DNA of 64,000 nt from Streptomyces sp. NBC_01224. Lineage in GTDB: Bacteria; Actinomycetota; Actinomycetes; Streptomycetales; Streptomycetaceae. The position numbers were made by a program, and so were the translations under genes. Numbering within the stretch: the first letter of the stretch is position 1; the number at the start of each line of letters is the position of its first letter. The stretch is from contig NZ_CP108529.1 in NCBI RefSeq assembly GCF_036002945.1, forward strand, positions 2,294,001 through 2,358,000. The letters run 5' to 3'. The notes beneath the pieces were generated by a model, which did not search any database, was not told the origin of the DNA, and was given only the letters and a program-made list of their open reading frames with translations. This document shows positions 7,632 through 15,777 of the stretch, one piece after another.

Positions 7632-8104
7632 CATGGCGGCCCCTGATCACTGCGGGCCACCCGGTCCGGTCGTCAGTCCCGTCGCCGTCCTGCAACAACC
7701 CTGGCTTCGGAACTCCACCACCAAACCGTCCTGCGAACTACAACTACCTGTACTACTGCCCGGCAGTTCATCTCTGCCAGGCCCCGTCGATCTCGGCTAC
7801 GAGAGAAACCATAACCACACCACCACCCAATGTCTACTCCAGCCGACATAGATTTTCGTACGCTAGTCAGCGAGATAGTCGACCTCGACCACAGAAGGGG
7901 CACGCGGCGGCCCAGCTCCGAGCAGCGCCGTTACGCCAGCCTCGACACCGCGAACACCGCGGCCTGCCCGTCCGGCTACGTCGGTGATCAGCCGGACACG
8001 CTCCACAGCCGGAAGGTACCGAGCGGTTATCGCGCCGCAGGCCGGGGCCACAAACACCGGGCAGACCGCCCTGGCCGGGCGGCGAAGCGGGGTGCTCTGC
8101 CCCT

Positions 8105-8178
8105 GGTCACCGCATCACCGGGACACGCGCCTGCCACGGCGGCCCGGGCGCAGGCCGAGCAGGGCGAAGTCGGCGAGT
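8105..8178 (-). pseudogene. Second fragment of the small membrane protein gene
   Basis: Minus strand reads [18 protein letters not shown] then a stop, matching the 3' end of the broken small membrane gene at 3536-3701. DNA similarity runs over about 3482-3596 versus 8066-8178, including downstream bases (GCGAAGCGGGGTGCTCTG). The 5' half is missing. It shows segmental duplication within the accessory region. Confidence 0.55.
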
Positions 8179-8364
8179 GCGTGCGGAGATCAGCGCCGGG
8201 GCACGAGCGGCAGAGGCCGCCGCCGCACGCGTGCGCGCCGGAGCGGGCCGGTGCGACGCGATGTGCGCTGGCAAGCCGTTGCAGCGCCCCAAGCCCAGCT
8301 GCGCACCGCCGGACGCACGAACCTGCTCGGGCCTCACACCGGCTCCGCCCACGACGTGGCGTGG

Positions 8365-8538
8365 TCAGCGCCTGAAGCTGTCCTTCGACCTCTCCTTGAT
8401 GTCCCGGGCCTTGCCCCGGGCCTCCAGTGCGGCTCCCTTTGCTGCGGTGGTCTCGTTGCCCACCGCGTGGGCCACCTTCCTGACGGCCTTCCCGACAACC
8501 TGCTCGGTCTTGGCCTTGGCCTTCTCTCCGGCACTCAT
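8365..8538 (-). CDS. CsbD-family stress protein
   Basis: A 57-residue, highly charged helical protein: MSAGEKAKAKTEQVVGKAVR followed by KVAHAVGNET and a Lys/Arg-rich end. This repeat of Lys/Ala/Glu helices with a central V-G-N-E-T matches the CsbD family, small general-stress proteins of unknown biochemical role (sigma-B controlled in Bacillus). The ATG at 8538 is preferred over 8562 because GAAAGGACC lies just upstream. Stands alone; the upstream region shows no convincing stress-sigma promoter by eye. Confidence 0.85.
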   Translation of the reverse strand: MSAGEKAKAKTEQVVGKAVRKVAHAVGNETTAAKGAALEARGKARDIKERSKDSFRR

Positions 8539-8955
8539 GTCGGTCCTTTCGTAGGCACTCACTCATCCGCCTGCCCCTGGCCCCGGAGCGGAAACAATGG
8601 GCATCGCAGCGCCGCGCCTCCTCCGACGGCCGTGCTCTCCAGCAGCTCGCCGCAGCGATGCCCACACACTTCATTGTGTTCCCGGCAGAAGTGTTTGGTG
8701 GCGCTCGATTTGCGGTTTCTGGAGCGCAGGTCCCTTGGCCTTCCCGTTTCGGTCGGGTCGGCTGAGCTGGGTTGACTGTGGAGGTTCGTGGCTGTCAGCG
8801 GGTGGGAATGGCCCGGCGGTCAGGTCGGGTGCTCCGGGTTCCTCGGGTCGTGGGTAGGCAGAGGCAGCACCGCTGGTCCGCAACACACTCCACGTGGTCG
8901 GCCCACGCAAACATGACGGAGTGACCCGCCCGAAAACCTGAGAATCAGAGAACCA
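8539..8955. other. Gene-free stretch between csbD and att copy B
   Basis: No frame shows a coding pattern. It should contain the csbD promoter. It forms the right end of the first complete element. Confidence 0.3.
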
Positions 8956-9020
8956 GCAGGTCAGAGGCCCTTTGCCGCAGGCTCAAGAATCGCCACGCAC
9001 TCCACGTGCGAGGTCATCGA
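8956..9020 (-). repeat. att-like copy B: 3' end of the RNA methyltransferase gene
   Basis: Minus-strand translation reads MTSHVECVAILEPAAKGL and a TGA (8961-8963), one residue different from the intact gene over this tail. Limits match copies A and C. B and C share GGCTCAAGAATCGCCACG and beyond without a mismatch for 26 bases. Just to the right, as right of copy A, comes a conserved block ending GGAGCGTCAAATGAGC (9103-9118), which suggests that each element begins with the same end sequence. Confidence 0.72.
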
Positions 9021-9107
9021 AAAGATGTCACAGAGAGCGAGTCAGCAGAAACCGCTGGTCAGAGCCGGTTTCTCGGCTCGGGAGGTGACCTCTCGGGTCC
9101 CGGAGCG

Positions 9108-9551
9108 TCAAATGAGCCTGGGCCGCCGCCTTGTGGACAGCCCCTTCGACGCCGTGGCGATCTGCTCCCCTGGAGCCCGCGGCATGATGTCGGTGCCTTT
9201 GCCGCCCTTGACTGACGAGTTCGCCGTCGAACCACTTTTCGCCGCTCTTCTCGTCGCGGCTGTTGGTGCAGCGGTCGTCCGTGAGATGGACCCTGGGAAG
9301 GTCAACGGTCCCCCCAGGGGGCGCAGCCGCCTTGGCGCTACCGGGCCAGAAGGGCACTGGACGGTCTTGCCGCCGGGCGCTCGGCGGGTGACAGCGGTGG
9401 TGAGGGCGAAGTGGTTGACCATGGGCCAGCCGAATCCTCCAGTGCCGCCGTTCAGGTCGGGGGTACACATGCGGGGCGCCCGCGGGCTGCGGTCGTGCAC
9501 GGCCATGCCGATGCCGTCGGGGCCTTCGGTCTCCCGGCCCGCGGTCTCCAA
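9108..9551 (-). pseudogene. RsbW-type ATPase remnant fused to an unknown gene tail
   Basis: Residues ~25-60 (CTPDLNGGTGGFGWPMV then ALTTAVTRRAPGGKTVQ) match the last part of Streptomyces histidine-kinase-like ATPases of the RsbW/anti-sigma type: the glycine-rich 'GG.GW..V' box and the final 'GGKTV'. The N- and Mg-binding boxes are missing. After ~9336 the frame is no longer ATPase-like. The last ~40 codons (SSVKGGKGTDIMPRAPGEQI...RRRPRLI, stop 9108) again have strong GC third positions but belong to something I do not recognise. Probably two gene stumps abutted. Confidence 0.45.
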
Positions 9552-9604
9552 GCCACTCGACAGCCCTTTCTCTGCACCTCAGCGTTCGAGGTCGATTACC
9601 TCGC

Positions 9605-10672
9605 CGCCGCAGGCATAAAAATCTGTCTTGGCTGGAGTAGACATTGGGTGGCGGCATGGTTATGGTTTCTCTCGTAGCCGAGATCGACGGAGCCTGGCAG
9701 AGATGAACTGCCGGGCAGTAGTACAGGTAGTTGTAGTTCGCAGGACGGTTTGGTGGTGGAGTTCCGAAGCCAGGGTTGTTGCAGGACGGCGACGGGACTG
9801 ACGACCGGACCGGGTGGCCCGCAGTGATCAGGGGCCACCGTGAAGCAGTACCGCAGTGCAGTACCCGTAAGTGCAGTGCGCAGTACCCAGCAGTGAAGTC
9901 AGTGAGCAGCACCTCGGTGAAGGCGTCGGCTGCGGACGCGCGCACCAGGAGGTTCGGCAGTGGGGTTCCAAGCCAGAGCAGACGCAGGACGGGCAACGGG
10001 GCTGGCTGCCGAAGAGCGGCGCTGTCACAGGCCACAGAGCAGTACAGCGTCAGGTAAGTGATTGATCCCAGAGGGAAGAACGGAGGAGCCAGGCGCCATC
10101 AGGATCGCCCGGGCGGAAGTCTTGGGCCTGGGTACCGCAGGACATCGATAGTGAGGTGGTCTCCGGTCAAGCAACCGCGATCCGCGCACTCCCGGCAGCA
10201 TCTCGGTCGGGTCTGCGGAAACAGAAGGCCGGCGCAGTACCAGGGCCGGCAGATGGTGTAGTAGTTCCTTCGGGGCCCTGGTGCCGGTATGGCACCAGGG
10301 CCCCTCCACGCGTTCCACAGAGAGGTGCAAGTGACAGCAGACGACTCGTTCGGCCGTCTCGATGACGACGACTACCCCGCCTACACCATGGGCCGGGCCG
10401 CCGAGATGCTCGGCACCACCCAGGGCTTCCTCCGCGCCATCGGCGAAGCCCGCCTGATCACCCCGCTGCGCTCGGAGGGCGGCCATCGCCGCTACTCCCG
10501 CTACCAACTGCGCATCGCGGCCCGAGCGCGTGAGCTCGTCGACCACGGGACCCCCATTGAGGCCGCCTGCCGCATCGTCATCCTCGAAGACCAGCTCGAA
10601 GAAGCCCAGCGCATCAACGCCGAACACCGCCGCACCGCCGGGCCGGTGAACCCCACAACCGCGGCCGGAGAC
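9605..10672. repeat. Right arm of the ~1.07-kb inverted duplication
   Basis: Reverse-complement copy of ~6786-7862 with MerR copy 2 and the same palindrome and GCAGTAC repeats. The 1.74-kb spacer between the arms holds csbD, att copy B and the ATPase remnant. The bases before the MerR gene (9605-10,330) hold no supportable gene. Confidence 0.85.
10271..10303. promoter_or_regulatory. 14-bp perfect palindrome upstream of MerR copy 2
   Basis: Same arms as at 7143-7175 (10,271-10,284 and 10,290-10,303) with the loop in inverse orientation (GGTAT). It ends 27 bases before the GTG start of the regulator. Confidence 0.55.
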
Positions 10673-10678
10673 GGCTGA
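10331..10678 (+). CDS. MerR-type DNA-binding regulator, copy 2
   Basis: A 115-residue paralogue of the gene at 6778-7116, with a Tyr at the position where copy 1 has Cys (YPAYTMGRAAEMLG) and a different C-terminal tail (HRRTAGPVNPTTAAGDG). GTG start behind AGAGGTGCAA. The Tyr form is closer to what I expect for this Streptomyces family, so copy 1 may be the derived one. The two copies are transcribed away from each other; both have intact helix-turn-helix motifs. Confidence 0.87.
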   Translation: MTADDSFGRLDDDDYPAYTMGRAAEMLGTTQGFLRAIGEARLITPLRSEGGHRRYSRYQLRIAARARELVDHGTPIEAACRIVILEDQLEEAQRINAEHRRTAGPVNPTTAAGDG

Positions 10679-10950
10679 GACCTGCAACTCCCCCAGGCAC
10701 TTCGGCTGCCGCCCACACATGCTGCCCGGGACACATAGCGTCCGGGGCAACTTCGTCTTCCGACGCCGATCGGCAGGCGCCGCGCATGCGCGGCCCTACC
10801 GTGCATGGCGGTACTGGGGTTTCGGCCGGCCCACGGTCAGCCTGCCCCGTGCCCCGTGCACCGCGGTCATCCGCCGGGCCTCCGGCGGCGGTCCGTGAGT
10901 GTCCGTCCTGCCCGTAGCGCCACTACTGAAGCGGCTGGATGGCCGGTGAA

Positions 10951-10956
10951 TATAAT
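10951..10956 (+). promoter_or_regulatory. Consensus -10 box of a probable leaderless gene
   Basis: TATAAT at 10,951 is an exact -10 box, with a CTGAAG-like -35 about 18-19 bases upstream. The expected transcription start falls at or next to the ATG at 10,964, and no ribosome site is present, so the mRNA is probably leaderless. Confidence 0.55.
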
Positions 10957-10963
10957 CTGCGTC

Positions 10964-11323
10964 ATGTCGAAGCCTGACGAGCTCCTCGTTGACGTCGCCG
11001 CCTTGGTGGAATCCGGGCAGAGCAACCAGATGTCCCTGACCGTGGTCACCGGTGGTGCTGTCATCACCGGCCGGCTGGTTCCCGAAGCAGTGTGGAGGCT
11101 GAGGGTGTCGGATGTGCTCACGGATTCGGACCGCTTGGGCGAGTTCTCCGCCGTCTTCAAGGCCCCCGCGAAGAAGGACGGGGCGCCTACGCATCTGCAC
11201 TTCCATGTCGCCCGGATCCTGCAGGGCACGGTGGGGATCCCGGAGACGGGCGGGATGTACCGTGTGGCGATCGAGGACGTCAGCGCCTGGACCGTGGGCG
11301 ACTTCAGCTATTCCGACCTCTGA
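10964..11323 (+). CDS. Conserved hypothetical protein, weakly GvpU-like
   Basis: A 119-residue soluble protein (MSKPDELLVDVAALVESGQ; SLTVVTGGAVITGRLVPEA; HFHVARILQ; MYRVAIEDVSAWTVGDFS). The pattern of an N-terminal helix, then a hydrophobic beta pair with 'ITG.L', then a late 'DVS.W..G' strand recalls proteins annotated as GvpU-like gas-vesicle accessories in Streptomyces, but no gas-vesicle genes are near, and this is only a resemblance. The ATG at 10,964 sits right behind a TATAAT box. A strong terminator follows at 11,357. Confidence 0.6.
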   Translation: MSKPDELLVDVAALVESGQSNQMSLTVVTGGAVITGRLVPEAVWRLRVSDVLTDSDRLGEFSAVFKAPAKKDGAPTHLHFHVARILQGTVGIPETGGMYRVAIEDVSAWTVGDFSYSDL

Positions 11324-11356
11324 GCAGTCCCCTGCGGCGGGAACTGGTCGCACGCA

Positions 11357-11390
11357 GGTGGGCCCGACCGGCACGCCGGTCGGGCCCACC
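11357..11390 (+). terminator. Intrinsic terminator
   Basis: GGTGGGCCCGACCGG (11,357-11,371) pairs perfectly over 15 bases with 11,376-11,390 around CACG, 33 bases after the stop of the preceding gene. Confidence 0.8.
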
Positions 11391-11426
11391 CTGGTGTTCA
11401 GGTGTCGGCGCTTTCCCGTCGGTTCA

Positions 11427-11587
11427 GAGCCTGTCGGGTGACCTCAGATCGGATAGCGGACGCGGTCTGGTGCGTGCGATTCCAAGGCGGAGGAGGGAGT
11501 CAACGCGGAGCGTTGGCGACCGACGACAACGCGGGAAGCGTGCGTGCCCGGGCGTGGCCGCCCGGTCGGAGGTCACCCGACAGGCTC
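11427..11587. mobile_element. Structured ~160-bp palindromic element, copy 1
   Basis: Terminal 19-base perfect inverted repeats (11,427-11,445 and 11,569-11,587) are flanked on both sides by TCA, a possible 3-base target duplication; the right TCA is the stop codon of the next gene. Inside, the arms continue to pair imperfectly toward a 52-base centre (11,481-11,532) that is 49/52 identical to the centre of the element at 50,533-50,692. An apical stem CAACGC-GGA-GCGTTG (11,501-11,515) is CGACGC-GGA-GCGTCG in the other copy, a compensatory change. No coding content. Confidence 0.7.
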
Positions 11588-11896
11588 TCAGGCGGATGCG
11601 GGGGTGCCGAGCATCGCAGAAGCTCGCTGGAGCGAACTGAGGATGCCTACGGGTGCGGCCTCGGGGAGGGTGCGGCAGGTGAAGCCGAGCTTGGTCATGG
11701 CCCGGAGGACTTCGGCGGCGCTGAAGTCACGTCGGTCCTGGTGTGTGATGACCTGGCCGACCTGCTTGACGGGGTAGTGGCGGCGGCCGATGGTCACGGA
11801 TTCGCCGGTGCCCGGTTCGGGCTTGATGCCCCTCATCGATTCCAGCACGCCGCTTCTGGTGAGATCGAACGGGAAGCGGGCGATGACACAGCGCAT
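11588..11896 (-). CDS. Conserved small protein of the cold-shock/helicase cluster
   Basis: A 102-residue protein (MRCVIARFPFDLTRSGVLES; GRRHYPVKQVGQVITHQDRR; MTKLGFTCRTLPEAAPVG). The sequence is typical of a Streptomyces family that travels with cold-shock proteins and DEAD-box helicases. ATG at 11,896 behind a GAGG site. The run QVITHQDRRDFSAAEVLRAM suggests a small alpha/beta domain. Function is unknown. It is last in a minus-strand series with the CBS protein, helicase and csp; its stop codon abuts the palindromic element, which may act as its terminator. Confidence 0.75.
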   Translation of the reverse strand: MRCVIARFPFDLTRSGVLESMRGIKPEPGTGESVTIGRRHYPVKQVGQVITHQDRRDFSAAEVLRAMTKLGFTCRTLPEAAPVGILSSLQRASAMLGTPASA

Positions 11897-11946
11897 GTGG
11901 CCTCACAAGGAGAAGGGGAGAACGGTCCGACCAGAGGTGCGGCGGG

Positions 11947-12351
11947 TCAGCGGGAGAGGGCGAGGACGCCCAGGGCGCTGCCTTGCTCGTCGACCACCGG
12001 CAGAGCACCGAGCCGGAGGTGGCGCATCGCGTGCTCGGCTTCGGCCGCACCGGTCACGGGTGAGGTGAACGATCCGTGGTCGCCGAGAATGTCGCGCAGG
12101 CGGACGCGGTCCGTGTAGACGGAGCCGTCCCGGACGGCGGCGAGTTCGGCCTGGGTGACCAGGCCGGTGCACTGGCCGTCCTGGTCGCAGACGACCAGTC
12201 GGCCCGTGCGGGCGGCGGCCATTACTGCCAGCGCCACCTCGACGCTCATGTCGTCACAGACCTGCGGCCCGGCCGCGTCCATGCCCTCGGCCACCGGCCG
12301 GTGCACGGAGTCGGCGCGCGCCGGGCGGGGCTGCATCTGAACCAGCGTCAA
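11947..12351 (-). CDS. CBS-domain pair protein
   Basis: A 134-residue stand-alone Bateman module. CBS 1 covers ~residues 25-75 (DDMSVEVALAVMAAARTGRL, LVTQAELA) and CBS 2 ~85-134 (SPVTGAAEAEHAMRHLRLGA, LPVVDEQGSALGVLAL). Such pairs bind adenosyl nucleotides and usually signal energy state to a partner. The TTG at 12,351 is chosen because an ideal AGGAGG lies 7 bases upstream; an internal ATG at 12,336 lacks one. It lies 46 bases after the helicase gene, so probably co-transcribed with it. Confidence 0.85.
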   Translation of the reverse strand: MTLVQMQPRPARADSVHRPVAEGMDAAGPQVCDDMSVEVALAVMAAARTGRLVVCDQDGQCTGLVTQAELAAVRDGSVYTDRVRLRDILGDHGSFTSPVTGAAEAEHAMRHLRLGALPVVDEQGSALGVLALSR

Positions 12352-12397
12352 AAGGTGCCTCCTGCAGAAGTGGGTCAGCTTCCTGATAACGAACGTT

Positions 12398-13891
12398 CTA
12401 AGCTGCCGCGTCGAAGCGAGACTCGCGTACCGGTGTGCGCCGGGTTGCCGAAGCGGGGCGGCGTCGGCCGCGGGAGGAGGCGCTGCGCTTGGAGCGTTCT
12501 GTCACCGGTGCGGTGATGACGACCGGGATGCCGGAAGGGGCCTGGGCTCCGGTGATCCGGCTCAGTGCCTCGTCGCCCGAGTGGACTTGTGTGGTCTGCG
12601 GCCGGATGCCGGCGTCCGACATGAGGCGCACCATGTCGCGGCGCTGGTTCGGTGTGACGAGGGTGACGACGCTGCCGGACTCGCCGGCGCGGGCGGTCCG
12701 GCCGCCGCGGTGGAGGTAGTCCTTGTGGTCGGTCGGCGGGTCGACGTTGACGACGAGGTCGAGGTTGTCGACGTGGATACCGCGCGCCGCGACATTGGTC
12801 GCTACCAGCACGCTGACGTGCCCAGTCTTGAACTGCGCAAGGGTGCGGGTGCGCTGCGGCTGTGACTTGCCGCCGTGCAGCGCAGCCGCCCGGACACCGC
12901 TGTTGAGCAGGTCCTGGGTGAGCCGGTCGACGGCGTGCTTGGTGTCCAGGAACATGATCACGCGACCGTCGCGGGCGGCGATCTCGGTCGTGGCGGCGTG
13001 CTTGTCGGCGCCGTGGACGTGCAGGACGTGGTGCTCCATCGTCGTGACCGCACCGGCCGACGGGTCGACCGAGTGCACGACGGGGTCGGTCAGATAGCGG
13101 CGCACCAGCAGGTCGACGTTTCGGTCCAGGGTGGCGGAGAACAGCATCCGCTGCCCCTCCGGACGCACCTGGTCGAGCAGCGCGGTGACCTGCGGCATGA
13201 AACCCATGTCAGCCATCTGGTCGGCCTCGTCGAGCACCGTGATGCCCACCTGGTTCAGCCGGCAATCGCCACGGTCGATGAGGTCCTTGAGCCGGCCGGG
13301 GGTCGCGACGACGACCTCGGCCCCGCCTCGCAGCGCGCCGGCCTGCTTGCCGATCGACATCCCGCCCACGACCGTGGCCAGTCGCAGCTTGACGGAACGG
13401 GCGTAGGGCGTGAGTGCGTCCGTCACCTGCTGTGCCAGCTCACGCGTGGGTACGAGGATCAGCCCCAGCGGCTGGCGGGGCTCGGCACGCTGTCCGGCGG
13501 TGCGGGCGAGCAGGGCGAGGCCGAAGGCAAGGGTCTTTCCGGAACCGGTGCGTCCACGGCCCAGTACGTCACGGCCCGCCAGGGAGTTCGGCAGCGTCGC
13601 GCCCTGGATCGGGAACGGCGCGGCCACACCCTGCCTGCCGAGTTCGGCCAGCAGCTGCTCGGGCATGTCGAGATCGGCGAAGCCCTCGACGGCGGGCAGC
13701 GCGGGGGTGATCGTCCTGGGGAGCGCGAACTCACCCTGCACTGCGGCGGGCCGGCGGCCGTGACCACCGGAGCGGACCGGCCCGCCGGAACGGCGCGGTG
13801 CCTGCGAGCCGAAGCGGCTGCCGCCTCTTCCGGTGTCGGCAGTGCCGTTAGGGGTGCGGGCGGAACGGCCGTTCGTGCGTGTGCGGTTCAT
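12398..13891 (-). CDS. DEAD-box ATP-dependent RNA helicase
   Basis: About 497 residues. All RecA-domain motifs are visible in order: Q motif (FPIQGATLP), I (GRTGSGKT), Ia (PTRELAQQ), GG, Ib (TPGRL), II (DEAD in VLDEADQMADMGF), III (SAT), V (VATNVAARGIHVDN) and VI (HRGGRTAR). The N-terminus is Arg/Gly-rich and the C-terminus basic, both likely RNA-binding tails. ATG at 13,891 behind GAGGAAGG. DEAD-box proteins next to csp genes unwind cold-stabilised RNA. Lies downstream of the cold-shock gene on the same strand, with a terminator between, so a separate promoter in 13,892-14,181 is likely. Confidence 0.93.
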   Translation of the reverse strand: MNRTRTNGRSARTPNGTADTGRGGSRFGSQAPRRSGGPVRSGGHGRRPAAVQGEFALPRTITPALPAVEGFADLDMPEQLLAELGRQGVAAPFPIQGATLPNSLAGRDVLGRGRTGSGKTLAFGLALLARTAGQRAEPRQPLGLILVPTRELAQQVTDALTPYARSVKLRLATVVGGMSIGKQAGALRGGAEVVVATPGRLKDLIDRGDCRLNQVGITVLDEADQMADMGFMPQVTALLDQVRPEGQRMLFSATLDRNVDLLVRRYLTDPVVHSVDPSAGAVTTMEHHVLHVHGADKHAATTEIAARDGRVIMFLDTKHAVDRLTQDLLNSGVRAAALHGGKSQPQRTRTLAQFKTGHVSVLVATNVAARGIHVDNLDLVVNVDPPTDHKDYLHRGGRTARAGESGSVVTLVTPNQRRDMVRLMSDAGIRPQTTQVHSGDEALSRITGAQAPSGIPVVITAPVTERSKRSASSRGRRRPASATRRTPVRESRFDAAA

Positions 13892-14181
13892 GCGGAACCT
13901 TCCTCGATGTGGCACATATCAAGGAATTCCCGCAGCGATGAGCGGCATCGAGAACTACAAGTATGGACCGATGGCGAAAGAAAGCACATCCGGCCGACGG
14001 AAATTCACGTGGGCGCAGGGTGCTCAAACAGGTGACGCGACGGGGGACGTAAAATCTGGGGGCCGACTGCGGCATAGCTATTCGGGATGCACCGGCAGCC
14101 TTGAAGGCGAACCCGGGCGTGGTGAAACTGCGGATTCCTCCGCGTCGCCCCGTCGGTGAAACCGCTCCGGGAAATGCGTGC

Positions 14182-14219
14182 AGCTGGGGCCCGCACCCCG
14201 AAGGATGCGGGCCCCAGCT
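14182..14219 (-). terminator. Terminator of the cold-shock gene
   Basis: AGCTGGGGCCCGCA (14,182-14,195) pairs perfectly with 14,206-14,219 around a 10-base loop, starting 18 bases after the csp stop codon. Confidence 0.8.
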
Positions 14220-14237
14220 ACAAAGTGTGCGTCAGCG

Positions 14238-14969
<732 letters not shown>

Positions 14970-15190
14970 CGCAACGACCATGGCTGGGCGATGTGCTCTT
15001 CGCCATCGACGACCCCGGCCTCATGGCCACCGGCCCCAGCGACAAGACAACACATCAGCCGCCGGGTTGTCCTGAAGCCCGGACGCACCCTGAGCGTGTG
15101 CCGGCTGGAGGTGCTCGGTGTCCAGCTGGGCGGCAAGCGCAAGCTCGTCGTCAACGGCAGCAGACACTCATCCGGTCAACAAGTCCGACC
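14970..15190 (+). pseudogene. PaaI-type thioesterase C-terminal remnant, frameshifted
   Basis: Plus strand reads VVLKPGRTLSVCRLEVLGV, then KRKLVVNG, and after a one-base shift QQTLIRSTSPTSE to a stop. 'KPGRTL.VC..EV.GV...KLVA.GQQT' is the end of Streptomyces hotdog/PaaI-type thioesterases. The N-terminal hotdog core with the catalytic Asp is gone. Moderate confidence, as only ~45 residues remain. An unrelated intact thioesterase lies at 44,280. Confidence 0.4.
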
Positions 15191-15224
15191 AGTGAGCACG
15201 CACCCCTGCTGCCACCCTGCGTAA

Positions 15225-15565
15225 CGTGGTGGCAGCGGCCGTCCCCAGGGCCCGCGTCCGCGCCGGGGAGACCGGCCTGGTCGTGAACACCCACTGGCAT
15301 TCCGACCCACGTCGGCGCCAACGCCGCCCTCCAGGCCAGGGGAGCCGCCATCGCGGCCGGAACCCCGGAGGCCGAGGCCGTACGGCGCCAGGATGCGGTC
15401 TGCTGCGCGGCCGAGTACCTGGACCAGCCGGTCGCCCCGTACACCGTTGACATGCCGCTCGCCGACGCCAGGCCCAGCGGCTCGGGGAGACCGACTGGCA
15501 GGTCGTGCGCACACCCGGTCACACGCCTGGTCAGGCTTCCCTGCAAGCGTCATTCGAGCGTCAAG
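15225..15565 (+). pseudogene. Metallo-beta-lactamase-fold hydrolase, multiply frameshifted
   Basis: The zinc motif NTHWHSD followed after a shift by VGANAALQARGAAIAAG is the family's HxHxDH signature. Further on come AEYLDQPVAPYTVDMPLADA and, after another shift, ETDWQVVRTPGHTPGQASL, the second metal-binding His region. At least two indels (near 15,307 and 15,470) break the frame, and neither a start nor the C-terminal half is present. It ends at the GCGTCA pair beside att copy C, at the end of the accessory region. Confidence 0.6.
15547..15563. repeat. GCGTCA pair, 11-bp spacing
   Basis: GCGTCA at 15,547 and 15,558, about 150 bases left of att copy C. Same hexamer and spacing as at 1000/1011 and 1239/1250. 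Possible recombinase arm sites. Confidence 0.4.
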
Positions 15566-15713
15566 AATTCTGAACAGGCCCTGCCACCGTCGCCGGTCCA
15601 GCCGTTGGTTTTCCATGAAGCCGCAGGTCAGAACGGGCTTGTTGACCAAACCGGCCTCTTGATCGCATGCACGGAGGGAAACAGGTCGAGCAACCCACCA
15701 GGGCCGCAAACCC

Positions 15714-15777
15714 GCAGGTCAGGCACCCTTCGCGGCAGGCTCAAGAATCGCCACGCACTCCACATGCGAGGTCATCG
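15714..15777 (-). repeat. att-like copy C, within the intact methyltransferase gene
   Basis: The segment repeated at 1088 and 8956. The gene's TGA is at 15,719-15,721. Similarity to the other copies ends at GTCATCG (15,777), after which only this copy continues as a real gene. This marks the chromosomal side of the insertion site. Confidence 0.7.

Larger units (their letters stand above)
6786..7862. repeat. Left arm of a ~1.07-kb inverted duplication
   Basis: The MerR gene, its palindrome and ~700 bases of upstream DNA are present again in inverted order at ~9605-10,672. Identity is high across the arm, with an indel near 7385-7436 (10,046-10,075 on the other side) and fading similarity past 7862. 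The upstream part (7176-7862) has no gene that I can support; it contains the TACTGC repeat clusters. Confidence 0.85.

Noticed and set aside
7863..8057. A 64-codon minus-strand open frame (ending VVEVDYLAD) just outside the left arm
   Set aside because: Third positions are only about two thirds G/C, far below real genes here, and there is no ribosome site. The last few codons recur near 9590, but the rest does not.
8600..8700. Stress-sigma (GTTT-N15-GGGTA type) promoter for csbD
   Set aside because: A GTTT is present, but the expected GGGTA at the right distance is not; only a GGGGCA-like string.
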